From: Shewanella psychrophila
GTDB taxonomy: Bacteria > Pseudomonadota > Gammaproteobacteria > Enterobacterales > Shewanellaceae
Direction: 5' to 3'
DNA: 64,000 nt
NCBI RefSeq assembly: GCF_002005305.1
Contig: NZ_CP014782.1
Span: 4,712,001 to 4,776,000, forward strand
In this document: positions 17,666 through 26,338 of the stretch, in pieces
Layout of the letters: each line of letters begins with the position of its first letter
Position numbering within the stretch: position 1 is the first letter of the stretch
Made by a program: the position numbers and the translations under genes
The notes under the pieces: generated by a model
Database searches by the model: none
What the model saw: the letters and a program-made list of their open reading frames with translations, nothing else
What the model was told of the DNA's origin: nothing

Positions 17666-17802
17666 ACCATTCCCTTTGTTTAAAAAGTGGCTATTTACGA
17701 TAAAAATCCAACCAGCTCTGACCTGCACTTGCGAAGACAGCTTGATTACTTGGATCCCAACTCGATCTATGACTAGCTTCTCAATTCTGAGATAAGTATT
17801 CA

Positions 17803-17818
17803 GTAAGCGTATGTAAGC
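17803..17818. promoter_or_regulatory. GTAAGC-N4-GTAAGC box upstream of the coiled-coil gene
   Basis: GTAAGC at 17803-17808 and 17813-17818 repeat with a 10-bp period. This is the same sequence, spacing and orientation relative to the minus-strand gene as the pairs at 14894-14940. It lies about 140 bp upstream of the start codon at 17665. Confidence 0.65.
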
Positions 17819-18355
17819 AAGGAAATAACCAGGTTATAATTTCAAAGTAAATTCAAACTCTGCACTGTTTTCCATAGCAAGTTATGGCATAAAAGCAATG
17901 ATCTGATCAGAATGCTTTATAACAGATGAATTAAATACAACTAGATAAGGGAGTCGTGGCCTCTTTTAAAGTCACTCAGCACAAAGGTAAACAACAAAAA
18001 GCACTCCCAAAAAGTGTATTTTACCTATTTTAAAACTCCGCTATTGATTGCCATCGACACGCCTAGACACAGATGTAACTATTCCGTTGATATGCTAGAA
18101 TATTGTAAATAATAGCGGCTTCATTGTGAATGATGTGCTTTATGTTATTGAGTGTACTTCAGAGTTGAAATTACCAACGTAATCGTTTGATTTAGATTAC
18201 TTTTAAAATAAAAACCAGCAATAAAACGTACACCTATTCATTGGTTGTAAAAACATTATCTTGCCCCTCTTAAACTTGGGCGCTAACAGCTAAGGCTATT
18301 GGAAGAAGATGGGGTACTCAACAATCACAATTAGAAGAACGAAAAGAGCAATAAT
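17819..18355. other. intergenic region before the MipA operon
   Basis: About 540 bp of AT-rich DNA without a credible gene. It must hold the promoter of the MipA-DUF3019 operon. TAGAAT near 18096 is a possible -10, but no -35 or operator can be assigned with confidence. Confidence 0.4.
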
Positions 18356-19216
18356 GTGAAAAAAATGAGCATGGGTATTATTCGGACCATTCTGTTGTCC
18401 TTGATGATGACTCCTGGAATTGCAGCAGCATCCGACATTGCCAGCAGTGTCGGCAGTGGCGTAGAAAATCGCCTCGCCGATGGCGGCTACTTTGAACTCG
18501 GTGCCAGTGTTTATGGCGTTAATAAGATTGATGTACGCCAAACCAATCACGAATCAGTGCAACCTTCGCTATTGATCAGTGGTATGTACCAATACAAAGG
18601 ATTATTTGTGGAGATGATCCACCAATCTCAGGATGGAGTTAATCTGGGATATAACTTCTGGAACTCGGAAAACTGGTCCTTAGATCTACTGCTAGCCAAT
18701 CTGCAAACCTCCTGGAGCCGCCCCGAAGATATAGATCCCAGCATGCTTGATGAAGCCGGCCGCAACGCCTACCTGATGTCGGAGGAATCCCTCTACATAG
18801 GAGCAGGTTTTCGCGCCACCCGCTATTGGGGTGACCGCTATGTTTTCCAATACAGATTAGTGAGTGATTACTACGATGGTCAGGGGATCATGAGTACCGC
18901 CCGGCTGGGTGCATCCTGGCAGGTTCGTAACTGGAATTTCCACGCCTTGGGCAGCATAGAATACTCATCAGCCACATTGAACCGTTACCTTTTTGGCGTC
19001 AGCAACGAGGAAGCGACTGAGCAGTTCCCCGAATATCAGCCAGGCAGCTCCTTTAATTACGGCGTGGAGTTGGGAGTAGCGTACCCTCTGAGTGAGAGTT
19101 TCGTATTCCGTGCCATGTATCGCCTCAACGTGCTGTCTGATGAAGTGACTGACAGCCCCTTTAACCAGACTGATTATGTGTCGTTTTTTAACGCCTCCAT
19201 CAGTTATGTGTTTTAG
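18356..19216 (+). CDS. MipA/OmpV-family outer-membrane protein, copy 1
   Basis: A 286-residue beta-barrel protein with a signal peptide (cleavage likely after GIAAA). The barrel begins with a glycine/aromatic pattern (GGYFELGASVYG, PSLLISGMYQYKGLFVE) and ends in SFFNASISYVF with a terminal Phe, as in outer-membrane proteins. MipA of E. coli links MltA and PBP1B in murein synthesis. Other family members are porin-like. The start is GTG with GAAAAGAG upstream. It is the first gene of a tight four-gene unit with DUF3019, a response regulator and a kinase, which suggests an envelope-sensing role. Confidence 0.88.
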   Translation: MKKMSMGIIRTILLSLMMTPGIAAASDIASSVGSGVENRLADGGYFELGASVYGVNKIDVRQTNHESVQPSLLISGMYQYKGLFVEMIHQSQDGVNLGYNFWNSENWSLDLLLANLQTSWSRPEDIDPSMLDEAGRNAYLMSEESLYIGAGFRATRYWGDRYVFQYRLVSDYYDGQGIMSTARLGASWQVRNWNFHALGSIEYSSATLNRYLFGVSNEEATEQFPEYQPGSSFNYGVELGVAYPLSESFVFRAMYRLNVLSDEVTDSPFNQTDYVSFFNASISYVF

Positions 19217-19225
19217 GCGGGCGAG

Positions 19226-19615
19226 ATGAATAAATTCAATCAATGGTTGGCTTTGGCGTTGCTGGGAGTCCCCATAACAGCCTGGAGTCAGGACAATACA
19301 ATTGCCTTTACCGCCACTCCCAAGCGATGCATCGCCTTGCACAAAGGCCAGACTTGCTATCAGGATGTGCTGTTCCGTTGGCAGACACCACAGAGTGGTC
19401 AATATTGTCTGGTACAGAGCAAAGATCAACGCAAGCTTACATGTTGGAATGGCAAAGCTATTCAGCAGTATCAGTACAGTTTTGAAGGGGATAAGACCAC
19501 CACATTCAGTCTGATCCACATTGATGAAACACGACCGCTGGCACAATTAAAAGTGGTAGTGACCTGGGTTTATAAGGCCCCTAAACAGAGTGGATCCGGT
19601 TGGAGATTATTTTAA
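19226..19615 (+). CDS. DUF3019-family periplasmic protein
   Basis: A 129-residue protein with a signal peptide (ALLGVPITAWS). The mature part has four cysteines (KRCIALHKGQTCYQD, QYCLVQ, KLTCWNG), the pattern of DUF3019 proteins found mainly in Shewanella and relatives. The cysteines could form two disulfides in an Ig-like fold; that is inference. It starts 10 bp after the MipA stop, and the regulator start is 3 bp beyond its own stop, so all three are surely co-transcribed. No biochemical function is known for the family. Confidence 0.85.
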   Translation: MNKFNQWLALALLGVPITAWSQDNTIAFTATPKRCIALHKGQTCYQDVLFRWQTPQSGQYCLVQSKDQRKLTCWNGKAIQQYQYSFEGDKTTTFSLIHIDETRPLAQLKVVVTWVYKAPKQSGSGWRLF

Positions 19616-19617
19616 GC

Positions 19618-20322
19618 ATGCCAGTTGCAAAGCAGATATTGGTGGTAGAAGACGATGCCTCACTCGCGGAGTGGATTTGTGACTATTTACTGGATCATGG
19701 CTACGGAGTAACACTGGCGAGCCAAGGTGATTATGCGCTGGAGATGATCGCCGAAGAGCAACCTGATTTGGTGTTGCTGGACGTAATGATACCGGTTAAA
19801 AACGGCTTCGATGTGTGCAAGGAAGCGAGGGAATTTTATTCCAAACCTATCCTGTTTATGACAGCCTGCAGCGAAGACGGGGACGAGATTCAGGGACTGG
19901 ATGTTGGGGCCGATGATTACCTCACTAAGCCAATCCGTCCGAAGGTACTGCTGGCACGTATCAAGGCATTATTACGCCGTACCAGCGATGAGGAGGTTAA
20001 ACAGCAATTGGTGTTTGGTTCCTTGGTGCTGAACGCGACAGCCAAATCGGTCACCATTGAGCAGCAGCCAGTGGGCCTAAACGCCAATGAATTCGATGTA
20101 CTGTGGCAATTGGCATTGAAGGCCGGCACCATAGTCAGTCGCATCGAACTGGTGTCCCATCTGAGGGGAATTGAATACGACGGTCTGGATCGCTCAATAG
20201 ACATCCGCATTTCCCGCTTGCGTAAGAAACTGCAAGAAGCCCAGCAGCAACCCTATAAAGTCAAAACTGTTCGCGGCAAGGGGTACCTTTTCTGTCGCGA
20301 TGACAGTGAGCCAACGTCATGA
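19618..20322 (+). CDS. OmpR/RstA-like response regulator
   Basis: A 234-residue regulator. The receiver has VVEDD, phospho-acceptor Asp55 (LVLLDVMIPV), FMTA and KPIRP; the C-terminal winged helix ends KVKTVRGKGYLF. The ATG at 19618 is chosen because it begins just after the DUF3019 stop and gives a normal N-terminus. An upstream alternative at 19600 would overlap that gene. The stop overlaps the kinase start (ATGA). It is a paralogue of the regulator at 15025 (same YSKPILFMTA/YFGPILVLTA layout and GIEYDGLDRSIDIRIS/GIEHDANDRSVDMRIS), but it lacks a nearby GTAAGC box. Confidence 0.94.
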   Translation: MPVAKQILVVEDDASLAEWICDYLLDHGYGVTLASQGDYALEMIAEEQPDLVLLDVMIPVKNGFDVCKEAREFYSKPILFMTACSEDGDEIQGLDVGADDYLTKPIRPKVLLARIKALLRRTSDEEVKQQLVFGSLVLNATAKSVTIEQQPVGLNANEFDVLWQLALKAGTIVSRIELVSHLRGIEYDGLDRSIDIRISRLRKKLQEAQQQPYKVKTVRGKGYLFCRDDSEPTS

Positions 20323-21611
20323 AAAAATTGATAGCCTCTCTGGTGTTAGTGGTGCTGACCACCATCGCCAGCCTAGGCTGGTCAATCAGCGAATTTGCAG
20401 CCCTTCAGAACCCTGATACCGATAATCCCAGTGTCACTAACCGTCTTACTGCACTGAAACTCATGGGCAGCACGCTGGCACAGAGCCTAGATAACGACAC
20501 CGCCCACATAGATCTATTTATTGATAACTGGAATCAGCACAATTCCGAGCAGTTATCCTTGGTAACCGAAGCGGAGTTCGGCTTGCCGGCCCCCTTGAAG
20601 GCACAATTCGATAAAGAGGCAGCCCTGCTACTCGAATCTGACGAAGGGATTTCACTGCATTACCGAATGCCCAACACAGGTCAAATACTGAACATCAATA
20701 CCGAGCTGATGACACCAATAGATGCCAATTGGGGCCTGAATAAACTGTATACCATGCTGTTCTATATTGGCGTGGTGGTGATTCTGCTGGTATGGGTATC
20801 CCCACTTATCCGGCGACTGGTGAACCTAAGTAAGGCGACACAGGCATTTGGCATGGGTGAATTACAGCAACGAATTACGGTGAGCAAAACATCTTATATT
20901 GGCTCCATTGAAACCGAATTTAACCGCATGGCGGATCGTATTCAGCAATTGCTGGATGACAACAAACTGCTCAGCCGAGCGGTATCCCACGACCTGAAAA
21001 CCCCCATTGCCCGCCTAAGATTTGGCATCGAAGCGCTGGAAGAAACTCAAAATGAACAGCTACGAGTCAAGTACTTCCAACGGCTAAACCGGAATCTTGA
21101 CACCATGGAAGAGTTGGTAATGACACTACTCAGTTATGCCCGCCTGGATCAAGGCAACATTCAGCCGGACTGGCAGCCCATTGAACTCAATACCTGGTTG
21201 CAGGAAAAACTGACTGGCCAGACCGTCCAAGAACACCCAGTCGACTTCGTGCCCTATGGGAAACCACTGACTGTCAGCACAGATCCTAAATACCTATCGA
21301 TGCAGGTGAATAACCTCCTCAGCAATGCTCAACGTTTTGGGCATTCACAGATTAGGCTAACAGTGGCTATTGAAGAGGACGTACTATGGGTACATATCGA
21401 CGACGATGGCCAAGGCATCGATGCTCAGGAAGCAGACCAAGTGATAAAACCCTTTGTGCGAGGCCAGCAAAGCCGAGAGAATGCCGGTCACGGTATGGGC
21501 CTGGCCATAGTCGATCGTATCGGCTCTTGGATGGGGTCAACACTGTGTATTGGTAGAGCACCCGAATTGGGTGGAGCCCGCATGTCGTTACGGTTTGAGT
21601 CATTCTCGTAA
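20319..21611 (+). CDS. RstB-like sensor histidine kinase
   Basis: A 430-residue kinase with membrane segments at about 4-22 and 143-163 around a periplasmic sensor of about 120 residues. A HAMP domain (LVNLSKATQAFGMGELQQR), an H-box with His224 (VSHDLKTPIARLRFG), an N-box (NNLLSNAQRFG) and G boxes (DDGQGID, GHGMGLAI) follow. It is last in the MipA-DUF3019-regulator operon. Its periplasmic domain is the natural place for input from MipA or the DUF3019 protein, but nothing in the sequence proves contact. Confidence 0.94.
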   Translation: MKKLIASLVLVVLTTIASLGWSISEFAALQNPDTDNPSVTNRLTALKLMGSTLAQSLDNDTAHIDLFIDNWNQHNSEQLSLVTEAEFGLPAPLKAQFDKEAALLLESDEGISLHYRMPNTGQILNINTELMTPIDANWGLNKLYTMLFYIGVVVILLVWVSPLIRRLVNLSKATQAFGMGELQQRITVSKTSYIGSIETEFNRMADRIQQLLDDNKLLSRAVSHDLKTPIARLRFGIEALEETQNEQLRVKYFQRLNRNLDTMEELVMTLLSYARLDQGNIQPDWQPIELNTWLQEKLTGQTVQEHPVDFVPYGKPLTVSTDPKYLSMQVNNLLSNAQRFGHSQIRLTVAIEEDVLWVHIDDDGQGIDAQEADQVIKPFVRGQQSRENAGHGMGLAIVDRIGSWMGSTLCIGRAPELGGARMSLRFESFS

Positions 21612-21943
21612 GCGGCTAACTTAAATAAAAATAGTCTAAAATTTAAGATAGCCCCACAAATATCCAGATAAATTCTAGTCAGGCAAGATAATTCCTACAG
21701 TGAACAAATCACTGTTTGGTTATGTTCCAATGTCTTCCATTGGTATCTTGAAATTTATCAAGAGAGGTAAATATCCCTCGTTTAACCTCTCTGTAATTAA
21801 TCAAAAAGAGCTATTTACCAGTCAACTTTTAAACCCTATACCGTTAAAGGTTAAGCCGTTTGGATTATGTCGCAAACGGATACCTAACCTTAAATATGAG
21901 ACAGCCTACTCCCGCGATCTATTTTTAACCTATTATTTTTAAC
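21612..21943. other. intergenic region between kinase and insertion sequence
   Basis: No convincing gene is present. An imperfect hairpin, GAGAGGTAAA (21762-21771) and TTTAACCTCTC (21781-21791), is present. Next to the IS end a 14-bp stretch is tandemly doubled (TATTTTTAACCTAT at 21920-21933 and 21934-21947). It overlaps the IS terminus and may reflect the insertion event. Confidence 0.45.
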
Positions 21944-23215
21944 CTATATAGCCTTAGAGATCCCCTCATTTTTCAATTTTAAATAATCCCGAAAATTGAA
22001 CGGTAAATAGGCTGGTTTTTAAGGTAACGATAAAAATTATCCATTAGAGGTTCTGCCCACTCTTCTCGCATCGTGGGTAACAGTTCATAGTAAATACAAC
22101 CTTGGCGAAACAGAGAGTATGAGCGAGTTTTACTGGTATTTGCCTTTATTGTCTTTTCCAAGTCAGCATCCTCGCCCGCTTTTCCTAGTAGCGTCAGCAA
22201 GCCTATCGCCAAGGCGCTTAGCAAAAACAACCGGTCTCTACGTACCGGGGAACGCGTGTAGGTGGCACTCATCCCCATGCCAAAACGATAGTCTTTAATG
22301 TCACGAAAAGTCGTCTCTATCCCCCAACGTTTCCCATATAAAGTCAACATCTTGCTACTCACTAGGTCACGTCGACTTGATGCTAAATACCAAGCTTCTT
22401 TCATGCCTTTTTTCTTGGTGCAAATGACCCGAGCGACTGCTTGCTTATTACCCGTTATTTGAACGTCCTTAAGGGTTCTTGTTATGCCGCTGGGTAATAG
22501 CCAGTCCTTTACTGGAAACAGCTCTCCTACCGCATCGGTGACTTTGATATTAGCCTTAATTCTAATGATGAAGTCAAAACCCAGCTCATGTTCAATGAAG
22601 TTAAATAGTGCCGTATCACTAAAGCCTCTATCAGCAACAATTGTCACTTTAACATCCTCTGCAACGATCGACCTTAACTTAACCAACAACTCATCTTCAT
22701 GGTTGTTTCTATTACCTTTTAAAGCATGTTTACGATGGGTTTTCCATAGCAGTGGCGTGTTACGTCCATGGGTTGTTTGCATACTCAGTACGATGGTTGA
22801 ATGGTCGTCTGAATCAAATTCAGTCCAATCGAGAGAGACCACTATCTCTTTGCGTGCACCGATAATATAAGGCCCCCAGGAGTCCAGTAATTGCCAGACG
22901 TTTAACTTTGTATTACTGAGTAATCGGTCTACTTGTTTAATAGCAGACTTACGCTTAAGTTTATTGGCTTGGGCTAAGCCAGCGCCAATGGCATGAATAG
23001 CGAGTGACCCCTTTTCAATCACTCCGTGAGCGGCATTAGCAAGTGAGGTGACCCTTTTAGCATGCATGTCATGGCCAAAGAGTTCATCGATGTGATTATG
23101 AATAAGGGCTTTATTTATCATGTTATAAATTTTAGAACATAGAGTGATTTGGCTTATTATACTCTGGAAGCCTTGCTGCCTCTGGTTATTATGAGGGGAT
23201 GCTTAAGCTATATAG
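21944..23215 (-). mobile_element. IS4-family insertion sequence, about 1.27 kb
   Basis: The ends carry imperfect inverted repeats of about 25 bp. Left begins CTATATAGC and runs to ATCCCCTCAT (21944-21969). Right, read inward, begins CTATATAGC and runs to ATCCCCTCAT (23191-23215). One intact transposase gene lies inside. A clear target duplication was not found. Both the element and its gene look undamaged, so it may still be mobile. Confidence 0.85.
21979..23121 (-). CDS. IS4-family DDE transposase
   Basis: A 380-residue transposase. DDE-type catalytic contexts are visible: VSLDWTEFD (about residue 95), VADRGFSD (about 160) and the YGKRWGIETTFRDIKDYRFG signature (about 260-285), which carries the Y-(2)-R-(3)-E-(6)-K mark of the IS4 family. 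The frame is complete and fills nearly all of the element. Codon use and AT content resemble other marine IS copies. Confidence 0.95.
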   Translation of the reverse strand: MINKALIHNHIDELFGHDMHAKRVTSLANAAHGVIEKGSLAIHAIGAGLAQANKLKRKSAIKQVDRLLSNTKLNVWQLLDSWGPYIIGARKEIVVSLDWTEFDSDDHSTIVLSMQTTHGRNTPLLWKTHRKHALKGNRNNHEDELLVKLRSIVAEDVKVTIVADRGFSDTALFNFIEHELGFDFIIRIKANIKVTDAVGELFPVKDWLLPSGITRTLKDVQITGNKQAVARVICTKKKGMKEAWYLASSRRDLVSSKMLTLYGKRWGIETTFRDIKDYRFGMGMSATYTRSPVRRDRLFLLSALAIGLLTLLGKAGEDADLEKTIKANTSKTRSYSLFRQGCIYYELLPTMREEWAEPLMDNFYRYLKNQPIYRSIFGII

Positions 23216-23225
23216 CACAAATTTT

Positions 23226-24281
23226 TTAATTTACTTCCGCGAAACCAAATTGTCTAAATTCCTCACAGGTCATCCAATGCTCCCCCTCAGCCGGAGCAGC
23301 GTTTAGTGTAAATAAATAAAATGGAATACCTTTCTTACCTAACATTTTATTGAAGTAAGACCCTTGTTTATGATGACTTTCATTGGAAAATGGAATCTCT
23401 AACGCAACTTTTCCGTCACCGGCCCAACTATGAACTCCAACCTGTTTATGCAAACTAATTTCAATATCACTATTTTTACTGTTAACGACTCTCTCAACGC
23501 CTGCAGAGAATAAATCGGTCCCTCCTGAAAATACAGAACCATTAACACTAACTATAGTGTTCATTCGTCGTTCCCTAATCAGCAGGCCTGTATACATGTT
23601 AATATCATCATCACTGGAACCATCAATGATACTGTCAAAGACGAGTGTCATTTTTAAAGCTGGATCTAAACTATTAACCAAGTGTTCTAATTTAAGATAG
23701 CTTGAAAATCCGAGATCAGAACTCTCGTCAAACTTAGGGAAAACATTAACAGTTTTTAAAGTAACGCTACTATCAGTCGACTCTAGAACCTCAAAAGAAG
23801 TAGAGCCCATCACATTTACATATTCTGAAAACTCTAATCTCACATCATTCCCATTTAGAGTTGATTGAATCAATATTAAATCTTCATTTTCACTTCGCTT
23901 ATCGGCCGAGCAGCTAAATAACTTACTTTCCGTTTGGAAAAACAATACACAAGACTGAGCTTTCTTCGTATTCTCTAAGGAGGGGATAAACATATCTATT
24001 TTATCTCCTGCATCGTTCTTTATTTTAAGTAAATCAAAAACATTAACTTTTCCTGTTTCATCCTTAAAACGAATTGTTTTTCCATATAATAAAGAAAAAG
24101 AATCGTCACCTACCGATAATTTAAATGAACTTAAAATATTCTGACGTTCTGAAATTATGTTATCTTTATCTGTTGTGAAGTCATAATCGATTTTAGGCTC
24201 TTTTAAAGGTGCTGACCCTGAGTCTCCGCAAGCCGATAACAATATAATACTTAAGCTAAAAGTCGCTATTTTTTTGATCAT
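23226..24281 (-). CDS. lipoprotein of unknown function
   Basis: A 351-residue lipoprotein. The chosen ATG has AAGG about nine bases upstream and gives a clean signal with lipobox LLSAC (Cys18); a longer frame to 24365 has no such start. The mature part is Asp/Ser-rich and resembles no family I recognise. It contains VMGSTSFEVLESTDSSVTLKT-type beta-rich sequence. The stop codon is only 11 bp from the IS end, so the insertion may have replaced the original terminator or even the native 3' end. The gene is AT-richer than its neighbours, which may hint at transfer. Confidence 0.7.
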   Translation of the reverse strand: MIKKIATFSLSIILLSACGDSGSAPLKEPKIDYDFTTDKDNIISERQNILSSFKLSVGDDSFSLLYGKTIRFKDETGKVNVFDLLKIKNDAGDKIDMFIPSLENTKKAQSCVLFFQTESKLFSCSADKRSENEDLILIQSTLNGNDVRLEFSEYVNVMGSTSFEVLESTDSSVTLKTVNVFPKFDESSDLGFSSYLKLEHLVNSLDPALKMTLVFDSIIDGSSDDDINMYTGLLIRERRMNTIVSVNGSVFSGGTDLFSAGVERVVNSKNSDIEISLHKQVGVHSWAGDGKVALEIPFSNESHHKQGSYFNKMLGKKGIPFYLFTLNAAPAEGEHWMTCEEFRQFGFAEVN

Positions 24282-24555
24282 TTCTATTGCCTTATAACAA
24301 GTACCCATCAAATAGCAGACGTGAGTGTCGACTCTACTTATTCTCAAGATTTCCATCCTAAACATTGATGCACCTTTCCTTTCTATTCACGTAGGTTTCA
24401 TCCTTTTACTATGAGCCTGAAACTCTACGCTTTCCCTCTGAATCTGGAATCGAGTAGCGGTGCATACTGATAACTCAAAGGTTCAAGCTGAGTAGTCAAT
24501 ATGGATATTACGCTCAGTAAATATCTCGGTAGCACGAGCAAGGATAGAGTAGAGA

Positions 24556-24579
24556 GCGCCTGTCAACAGTGGCAGGCGC
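24556..24579 (-). terminator. hairpin ending the MipA copy 2 operon
   Basis: GCGCCTGTC / GGCAGGCGC form a 9-bp stem (one wobble) with loop AACAGT, 17 bp beyond the stop codon of the minus-strand lipoprotein gene. The following T-tract is poor. Confidence 0.5.
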
Positions 24580-24595
24580 GGATTGATGCAGTAAG

Positions 24596-25051
24596 TTACC
24601 CTTCGACACTCACATGACTAAGGATGTAATTAGTGTCGTATACACGTGAAGTGGCATTGTCAGGTTTGCTATTCAGCCCGGTCACTTCGACCACTACCGA
24701 GGTCTCTTTGTTCGTTGTCGAGCTGCCCCACAGCAGACTACTGCTGCTGTCCGCCACGCCGAACTGGCCCACTGAGTCGCGATCGGTTTGCTCACGAGTG
24801 AAAGTAAAGTAAGAGTAGCCTGCCTGTTGGCACAGCTCCGCCGATTTACGCATGATGTACTTGCGCGCTAATGCCCGATCTGTGTTGGTGTTACCCACAA
24901 AGCTTATCTGCCAACCGTCAGGTGCAATCTGTACGGTTTCAAATCCTTTGCCGAAAGACCAAAAGTCCTTTTCGGTATCATAGGGAGTCGCACAAGCTGA
25001 CAGCAATAGCGCCAGTCCAGCACACAGCCATAAGTGTTTAAATGATTTCAT
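24596..25051 (-). CDS. CC0125/CC1285-type lipoprotein
   Basis: A 151-residue lipoprotein with lipobox LLSAC (Cys20). The middle shows the family pattern of a short alpha/beta domain: ALARKYIMRKSAELCQQAGYSYFTF (about residues 60-85, Ala-x-x-x-x-x-x-R-x-A-E-x-x-x-x-x-G-Y-x-x-F). The family occurs in many proteobacteria, and its function is unknown. It begins 12 bp after the stop of MipA copy 2, so the two are co-transcribed, which suggests a joint envelope function. Confidence 0.8.
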   Translation of the reverse strand: MKSFKHLWLCAGLALLLSACATPYDTEKDFWSFGKGFETVQIAPDGWQISFVGNTNTDRALARKYIMRKSAELCQQAGYSYFTFTREQTDRDSVGQFGVADSSSSLLWGSSTTNKETSVVVEVTGLNSKPDNATSRVYDTNYILSHVSVEG

Positions 25052-25063
25052 ATTTTGACCCTA

Positions 25064-25837
25064 TTAGAAGCTGTAGCTCACGCCTAGCGTTGTTACCCAC
25101 TGGTTACTGCTGTCCACCAAAGGGGAATCTGCCATATTGGATGCCAGATGCGAGTATCCAGTAGATTGGGTGATGTCTAAGTGTTTCGTGACCGGGATGA
25201 CCATGGCATAACCCACATTGTAGGCTAAGCTACCGCTGCTCTGATAAGCCGTACGCTGCGGGGTAACTTCCGAGCGAGACACGCCTGTGTAATAGTTTAC
25301 GTAGTCTTTGCTGAAGTAATGCACACCAGCGTAAGGTACGATATTGGCGAAGCCCAGATCCATTGGGTGGTAATAGGTCATATCAGCCTGATAGCCTTTA
25401 TAAACACCGGTGACATCGTGCTGAAATTTAGTCGATAAGGTGCCTTTTCCCAGATGGATATCGGCGTTTAAACCCAGATCACCGCTAATCTTGCGATCCT
25501 TCATTCCTATTAAAATATCGGCATCGTCGGAGTCGAAACCAGGATTGGCAACCAAAAAGGCGCTGAAATTGACTAAACTGTCGTTGTCGCCGAAAAAACG
25601 ATAGTTAATACCGGTCAGATCGATGTTGAAGTCTTCACCGTGGTAACCTCCGTTCAGGTAGGCACCAGTCTTGTGGTCCTGATCTTTATAGAACTCGCTA
25701 CCAGTAGCAACGCCAGCACCAGCGAAAAACTGCCCCTGATGGCTGTAAATGTTACCGTTGCGTATGTAGGTATTGCTTTCAGCCATGGCGTGGCTAGACA
25801 TCAAAGTGACTGAGATAATTAAGCATAACTTTTTCAT
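25064..25837 (-). CDS. MipA/OmpV-family outer-membrane protein, copy 2
   Basis: A 257-residue beta-barrel protein with a signal peptide ending SSHAMA. The start at 25837 has AGGATC upstream; an extended frame to 25879 lacks a signal-like N-terminus. Features are GQFFAGAGVATGSEFYKDQ, IVPYAGVHYFSKDYVNYYTGV (the YxG/YYG signature of the family) and a last strand WVTTLGVSYSF. It differs strongly from copy 1 at 18356 (low identity), so it is not a recent duplicate. The promoter has TGTATC-N4-TGTAAC at 25905-25920, a possible direct-repeat site. Confidence 0.87.
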   Translation of the reverse strand: MKKLCLIISVTLMSSHAMAESNTYIRNGNIYSHQGQFFAGAGVATGSEFYKDQDHKTGAYLNGGYHGEDFNIDLTGINYRFFGDNDSLVNFSAFLVANPGFDSDDADILIGMKDRKISGDLGLNADIHLGKGTLSTKFQHDVTGVYKGYQADMTYYHPMDLGFANIVPYAGVHYFSKDYVNYYTGVSRSEVTPQRTAYQSSGSLAYNVGYAMVIPVTKHLDITQSTGYSHLASNMADSPLVDSSNQWVTTLGVSYSF

Positions 25838-26304
25838 TTTTTGATCCTGTTTACATCTGTCGAATGACTGTGGGGGCACTATATTCCACTTGCAGACAGC
25901 ACTCTGTATCCAAATGTAACCTGAGATCGTTTGAGGTCAGTAGCCACCACTCATAATGTTATATCTGCCAGCTCTCTATAAATAACTGTACTTCTAGCCA
26001 CTTAGTTATCCTGTTTCACCTTGATGCTCCCCACGTGAAACTCAAAACCCACTCGATTTTCACAACCCTACAACTCAAATTATTTCAATATGTTAACAGT
26101 ATATTGAATGTCAATCCCATGGAGCCTAAAGCAAAAGTGATAATTTACCCCTTGTCTTTCTTATACGAGTTTTGCTATAACAATAGGGACGAATCAATTC
26201 CCTCGAGGAAAGGTAATGAAACGATTAATTGCAGTTGAGATAACCACCACCACATCAACCTAGAGTTGTTGTGTTGGCATTGTAATTACCGATTTATTAC
26301 GCAA
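25838..26304. other. intergenic region between MipA copy 2 and the ThrRS paralogue
   Basis: No supported gene; a 67-codon frame at 26035 lacks a ribosome site and family features. TGTATC (25905-25910) and TGTAAC (25915-25920) form a 10-bp-period repeat ahead of the divergent MipA gene. The rest is AT-rich and presumably carries the start of the leader transcript for the ThrRS paralogue. Confidence 0.4.
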
Positions 26305-26338
26305 AAAATGGCTAACATGATTTCATGTTAGCCATTTT
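26305..26338 (+). promoter_or_regulatory. perfect 16-bp hairpin in the leader of the ThrRS paralogue
   Basis: AAAATGGCTAACATGA (26305-26320) and its exact complement TCATGTTAGCCATTTT (26323-26338) are separated by two bases. The 3' half motif TGATTTCATGTT recurs 40 bp downstream (26318-26329 and 26358-26369), so the left arm can pair with either copy. It sits 62 bp before the start codon, suggesting attenuation or translational self-control. It could also be a simple terminator of an upstream transcript. Confidence 0.6.

Noticed and set aside
17665..17728. Longer start for the coiled-coil protein
   Set aside because: The extra 21 residues lack a ribosome site, while the ATG at 17665 has a good one.
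21700..21942. 80-codon plus-strand frame before the IS4 element
   Set aside because: No ribosome site, no domain or signal, and it ends exactly in the doubled sequence at the IS border. Chance frame in AT-rich DNA is more likely.
26035..26238. 67-codon plus-strand frame upstream of the ThrRS paralogue
   Set aside because: No ribosome site and not protein-like. It overlaps the region expected to hold the leader promoter.
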